Source: Smittium culicis
Lineage: Eukaryota; Kickxellomycota; Harpellomycetes; Harpellales; Legeriomycetaceae
Length of the DNA stretch: 12,638 nt
Assembly: GCA_001970855.1 (NCBI GenBank)
Contig: LSSN01003325.1
Coordinates: forward strand, 1 to 12,638
Direction of reading: 5' to 3'
Shown here one piece after another: positions 9,673 through 12,638 of this stretch (the first letter of the stretch is position 1; every line of letters starts with the position of its first letter). The notes under the pieces were generated by a model. It did not search any database. It saw only the letters and a program-made list of their open reading frames with translations, and was not told where the DNA came from. The translations under genes were made by a program, and so were the position numbers.

Positions 9673-9736
9673 TTGGTACAATGCATAAAAAAAGTAGATA
9701 TCCTGGTTCAAACAAGTTCCTCTACCGTTGTACCAA
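9673..9736 (-). ncRNA. tRNA-like hairpin, possible degenerate tRNA or small structured RNA
   Basis: TTGGTACAA (9736-9728, minus strand) pairs perfectly with TTGTACCAA (9681-9673), closing a 64-nt unit. Inside, GTAGA (9725-9721) can pair with TCTAC (9698-9694), and CTTG (9716-9713) pairs with CAGG (9705-9702) around a 7-nt loop TTTGAAC, which has the layout of an anticodon loop (T at position 33, A at 37, triplet TGA). TGGTACAACGGTAGAG resembles an A box with a D-loop GG. However, there is no proper T-arm or B box in register, and the outer stem does not fit a normal tRNA plan. I would not annotate a functional tRNA. A decayed tRNA or tRNA-derived repeat, or an unrelated hairpin, is possible. 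Confidence 0.25.
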
Positions 9737-10020
9737 TTGGGAACCTTGATGAGTTTATTTCAATATATCAATAAAAGGTATATTCAGGCATTTCTTCGTG
9801 AGAACAAATTAAAAGCTATAAAAAATCTATACGCACAGTATTGGAACAGCCCTACTATTCTCAAAAAGTGAAATTTTAACAAACTTTAATTCTAAAAAAA
9901 ACCTTGAATTGTAGCTATTTACATATCAATAACTTATAGATACAAATTTAAACAAAATAAACTTTAAAAATATAAATTTAACCATGAATTTAAACCGATA
10001 ATAAAAAATTACTTTAAACT

Positions 10021-10071
10021 CTTGGTACTCAAACATTCTCAGACGGCCTGTCATGCCTGTTTGGGTTGATT
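10021..10071 (+). other. Short patch resembling the 3' end of 5.8S rRNA
   Basis: CTTGGTACTC at 10021-10030 and CATGCCTGTTTG at 10052-10063 resemble two conserved pieces near the 3' end of fungal 5.8S rRNA, in the right order and strand. The spacing is about 14 nt longer than in a true gene, and I see no convincing remainder of 5.8S upstream. At best this is an rDNA-derived fragment. It could also be chance, and the resemblance rests on memory. Confidence 0.25.
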
Positions 10072-10085
10072 AGCAATAGCTGAAA

Positions 10086-10121
10086 ATTCGATGCCATTGT
10101 AATAGAACAATGATATCGAAT
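10086..10121. repeat. Interrupted inverted repeat (36 nt hairpin)
   Basis: ATTCGAT (10086-10092) pairs with ATCGAAT (10115-10121), and CATTGT (10095-10100) pairs with ACAATG (10107-10112). This leaves a 2x2 internal loop and a 6-nt apical loop: 13 base pairs in 36 nt. A competing pairing exists just downstream, AATGATA (10109-10115) with TATCATT (10129-10135). It is a good DNA or RNA hairpin of unknown role. Confidence 0.5.
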
Positions 10122-10914
10122 AGTTGTTATCATTCAATCCTTGTTAGTTTATCGAGGCTAGACACATAAATTAGACTATTATATAAATAAGCTTAGCCAC
10201 TTTCTCTCCAACAACGGCTAAAATTTTCAACATCTTTATTCATACTACCTTTTATTCACAAATAAAGTTATTTGATTTTGAAAAAAACTTGACAGATCCT
10301 TACTAATTTATGCGAGTCATAAGTTTATAAAAAGAAAGTACCTTTCTAAATATTAAAAGACCCTCTATATATACATTCAAAATTCAGTACAAAAAAAAAT
10401 TATGGCTATGAAAAATAAAAAAGTATTTTTTTGAATTTCAGTTTTTATCTGCTAAAGTTATTTGTTTTTGACTATTTTTGCAACTATTCTTTAAAAATTC
10501 CTTAAAAATAAAGGTATCAATTTTTGAAAGGAAAATATACTCGAAAAATTGTTTCTAAATAGTGTAAAGTCATTTCTTTAAAATTAAATCAAATTATTTT
10601 TGTTACCTAGTTTATTTAAAACATCCAAAACTGTTCTTTTTCTCAAAAAAAATAAGTTATCAAAAAACCTTTAAAAATTATAGCCTTGAAAAAATTAGAA
10701 ATATCATCTAAATCTCTTCTACAAAGATGAATTCCATAATCTTAACAATAAAATTCAATAAAATGTTATACTAAGTTTAAGAAAAAAATAATAACTTAAA
10801 AGCCACTGATATGCTAATATTCTAGTAAAATTAGCTCAAAACTATCGAAAAATTAAGGCGGAAAATCATACCATCGACTAACATGAACCTTCATAAAGCT
10901 ATGAGCTTGAGTAA

Positions 10915-11304
10915 AAAAAATTCGATTCAAAAAAAAAACAAAAACATGAAACTTTCTCGGCTTTTATAATTGATTCTTGGATTATAAAAGATAAAATCTT
11001 TTTTGCTTGTGTGCCTTATAAACTTTGGTTAATACTAAATCAAATTAGCTCCTATATAGAAGACTTAATTATGGATGCGCTCGATCAAATTGATGAAATT
11101 AAAAAAAAAAAATTGAGATTTTTTATAAGTAATTTTTTATTCCTAAATTCTAAGACTATCTCTGCAAATAAAAAAACAAAGGTAGATTCGAATTGTAAAA
11201 ACAGATATGGTAGAAATAGTGTACTATGTAGATTGCTTGATTTCATAGTTGTGCCGCCACATAGATACAAATTATTTATGGGTAGGAACCTAGAGTTAAT
11301 ATGA
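10915..11304 (+). pseudogene. Orphan open frame, possible exon or gene remnant
   Basis: The frame is open for 129 codons between TAA (10912-10914) and TGA (11302-11304), which is long for such AT-rich DNA. The first in-frame ATG is only at 11071, which would give 77 residues beginning MDALDQIDEI. Upstream of that ATG the frame still reads plausibly (for example FSAFIIDSWIIKDKI and LWLILNQISSYIEDLI). The last third is less AT-biased and ends VVPPHRYKLFMGRNLELI. I recognise no family. It could be an internal or terminal exon whose partners are not visible, a decayed transposon gene, or chance. There is no good start context and no clearly supported splice acceptor. Confidence 0.25.
10961..10990. 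repeat. Perfect 10-bp inverted repeat
   Basis: CTTTTATAAT at 10961-10970 and ATTATAAAAG at 10981-10990 are perfect reverse complements around a 10-nt loop. The structure lies inside the orphan open frame 10915-11304. It could be a transposable-element end or a chance AT-rich dyad, and no target-site duplication is evident. Confidence 0.5.
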
Positions 11305-11874
11305 TATTATAAATTGGCTATATGTTTATATAACTATCAGGGTCACATAAAATATAACTATTTTTGAAGAGTGTTATAATAAAAATTTTGTTACCAAAAA
11401 TTTAGGAGAATATCTATTATTATGAATTTTAATTTTAATTTTTTTTTTTTTTAAATTTTAATTTTTATAGCTTGTTAGCGGGTTTCAAATTATCTGAACC
11501 TATTGGGGGAAAAAATAATAATATAAAATTAATCGTATTAGTGTGAAAATAAATGGAAAAAGGAAATAAAAAAGAACCCCAAAAAAATCAGAAAAAGATC
11601 GATTAGAGAATATTATACTTCAGAGGATGATACATATTATGTGTTACCATCTTATTGGATAAAACAAAACCGAAAATTACAAAGCAATAAAAATAAAGTG
11701 AAATAAAATGAACTAATAAAATTTTTATATTATAGAATGTAAATTACACGTTAGTGTTATCCTTATCATCTTTTCTTTCGCAAAAGTACTCTACCAGCAT
11801 AAAGATTTTCAACTTAAAAAATTTTTTACACTTTAAAAACTTTAAAATATTATTTTCCTTCAAACTATTTAACG
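11305..11874. other. AT-rich spacer with a T14 run, before the retroelement
   Basis: This stretch includes a run of 14 T at 11439-11452 flanked by TTTTAA-type repeats, and a short orphan open frame at 11542-11706 listed separately. TGTAAATTACA at 11738-11748 is a small dyad. If the retroelement to the right has a terminal repeat or leader, its 5' border should fall between about 11710 and 11875. I cannot define it, because the other end of the element lies outside the window. Confidence 0.5.
11542..11706 (+). pseudogene. Short orphan open frame with coding-like sequence
   Basis: Between TAG (11539-11541) and TAA (11704-11706) lies a 54-codon frame without ATG. A very basic lysine-rich start is followed by KRSIREYYTSEDDTYYVLPS and YWIKQNRKLQ. 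Mixed charged and aromatic residues of this kind are not what simple A/T runs give, so it may be an exon or the remnant of a mobile-element protein. I do not recognise it and cannot exclude chance. Confidence 0.2.
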
Positions 11875-12638
11875 ATGGAACAAGCAAAAACCCAGGAACC
11901 AATGAGCCAAGAACAGCTAATGGTGTTTACTGAAATGGTTCAGCAACTCTTTAGGAAAGAAACCTCGATCGGGAACCTGAGGACCCTCACGTCACAACAA
12001 AGATACCGGTGACAGATCTCACATCCTATACGGCGCTAACTGAAGCAGTCCAATCGATTGAAGAAGACTTCTTCCGTTCACCACTGACTGAAGAAGAGCG
12101 CAAGATTGCTATACATTCTTGCTCAAGGACTAGTTCGATGAATTACACTCCGCCTTCGCTGAACGACACAGCGTCGAGCACCGTGAAGAAAACTGATTCC
12201 ACTCTTTACGGAATCCATTTGGCACTTACACAAGCAACAAGGCCAATTGACTATTAAGTCCACCGCAGAATTCAGGAAAATCCTGTAATGGACACAGCCG
12301 AAGATACCGAGATTCTTTTTGCCAGTACAATGCGGGCACACCTAGCAGAAATTGCCGCCATAGTCACACAAGCGAGGTTAGATAACTTCCACAAGGGGCT
12401 AGACTTCCCCGGGAAACCAACTCAGTTGGTAGAATCGGAGAACAAGCCACTGATGGATCAAAAGGCGTTGGACGCCCTCATACCCAAGAAGCCAGCGACT
12501 AAAAGACAGCGAGCCCAGCCCTTTCGCAAGCGCCAGCAGAGTACGAAATCAAAGTAATCGTACAGCAGAAACACTGTTACGGCGCCGAATACCGCAGCTG
12601 CAACCACCGCTGAAGTCAATCATAGAACCTCTGACCGC
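11875..12638 (+). pseudogene. Broken gag/ORF1-like gene of a retrotransposon, cut by the window edge
   Basis: The gene starts at ATG 11875 (MEQAKTQEPMSQEQLMVFTE), stopping in that frame at 12010-12012. The downstream coding-like text is in another frame, open from 11955 (REPEDPHVTTKIPVTDLTSY, then IEEDFFRSPLTEEERK), so a reading-frame change lies within about 11955-12009. An in-frame TAA at 12255-12257 interrupts coding-like sequence that resumes immediately in the same frame (VHRRIQENP, then DTAEDTEILFASTMRAHLAE) up to TAA at 12555-12557. A basic segment (PKKPATKRQRAQPFRKRQQ) near the end suits nucleic-acid binding or nuclear import. Ser/Thr/Ala-rich text continues to the edge and looks more natural after a one-base shift near 12550, suggesting a third lesion. 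From memory the wording resembles ORF1 or gag-like proteins of retroelements (possibly DIRS-like) in early-diverging fungi. The element class is uncertain, since no reverse transcriptase, recombinase or zinc knuckle is in view. G+C is near half, against an extremely AT-rich background. Confidence 0.65.

Larger units (their letters stand above)
9232..10914. other. AT-rich intergenic region with small inverted repeats
   Basis: I find no credible protein gene here. The first few hundred bases are the 5' flank of the minus-strand large gene and should contain its promoter, but I cannot point to a convincing TATA element. An 11-codon minus-strand ATG frame (9418-9383) could act as an upstream ORF if the leader is that long. 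Several short dyad structures stand out against the A/T background and are listed separately. Confidence 0.6.

Noticed and set aside
11085..11270. 61-codon minus-strand frame
   Set aside because: It is opposite the plus-strand orphan frame. Its Phe/Leu-rich translation comes from the complement of A runs encoding lysines.
11439..11452. T14 run as a retroelement poly(A) tail or terminator
   Set aside because: The surrounding DNA is full of similar A/T runs, and the run is on the wrong side and strand for the 3' end of the rightward element.
9232..11874. CRISPR array, bacterial operon or prophage-like system
   Set aside because: There are no regularly spaced repeats, no clustered co-directional short-spaced genes and no ribosome-binding sites. 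The intron signals and composition point to a eukaryotic nuclear genome.
12123..12341. 72-codon minus-strand frame
   Set aside because: It is antisense to the retroelement ORF, whose plus-strand reading is clearly the coding one.

Overview
The window looks like nuclear DNA of a very AT-rich eukaryote, most likely a fungus. The main gene is a single open frame of about 7.5 kb with A/T-biased codons. Its 5' end carries a convincing spliceosomal intron (GTAATT donor, CTAAC branch sites, long T-rich tract, ACAG acceptor). Intergenic DNA is extremely AT-rich and full of A and T runs, and there is no bacterial operon structure or ribosome-binding site. The retroelement protein at the right edge reads, from memory only, like retroelement proteins of early-diverging fungi (Harpellales such as Smittium or Zancudomyces, and Mucoromycota). 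That lineage is a suggestion, not something the sequence proves.

Layout. 1-1304 is non-coding AT-rich sequence downstream of the main gene. 1305-9231 on the minus strand is best read as one two-exon gene: a 101-codon first exon (9231-8929), a 91-bp phase-0 intron (8928-8838) and a large second exon (8837-1305), giving a protein of about 2,611 residues. Without the intron, the same DNA would be read as a 2,492-residue gene plus a separate small gene with a C-terminal membrane helix. I argue that helix is translated polypyrimidine tract. I do not recognise the family of the large protein. 9232-10914 is intergenic, with several short inverted repeats, a tRNA-like hairpin and a short patch resembling the 3' end of 5.8S rRNA. 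10915-11304 and 11542-11706 (plus strand) are orphan open frames that look somewhat coding but lack a good start. They may be exons or decayed remnants.

From 11875 to the right edge the composition changes abruptly to roughly half G+C. This segment holds a broken gag/ORF1-like gene of a retrotransposon reading rightward, with one reading-frame change near its start, an in-frame stop in the middle, and probably a further small indel near 12550. The element continues beyond the window, so no reverse transcriptase or terminal repeat can be seen.

No defence, toxin, CRISPR or viral system is visible. The most informative observations are the hidden intron that unites two apparent genes, the very large unrecognised protein, and the compositionally foreign, decayed retroelement.
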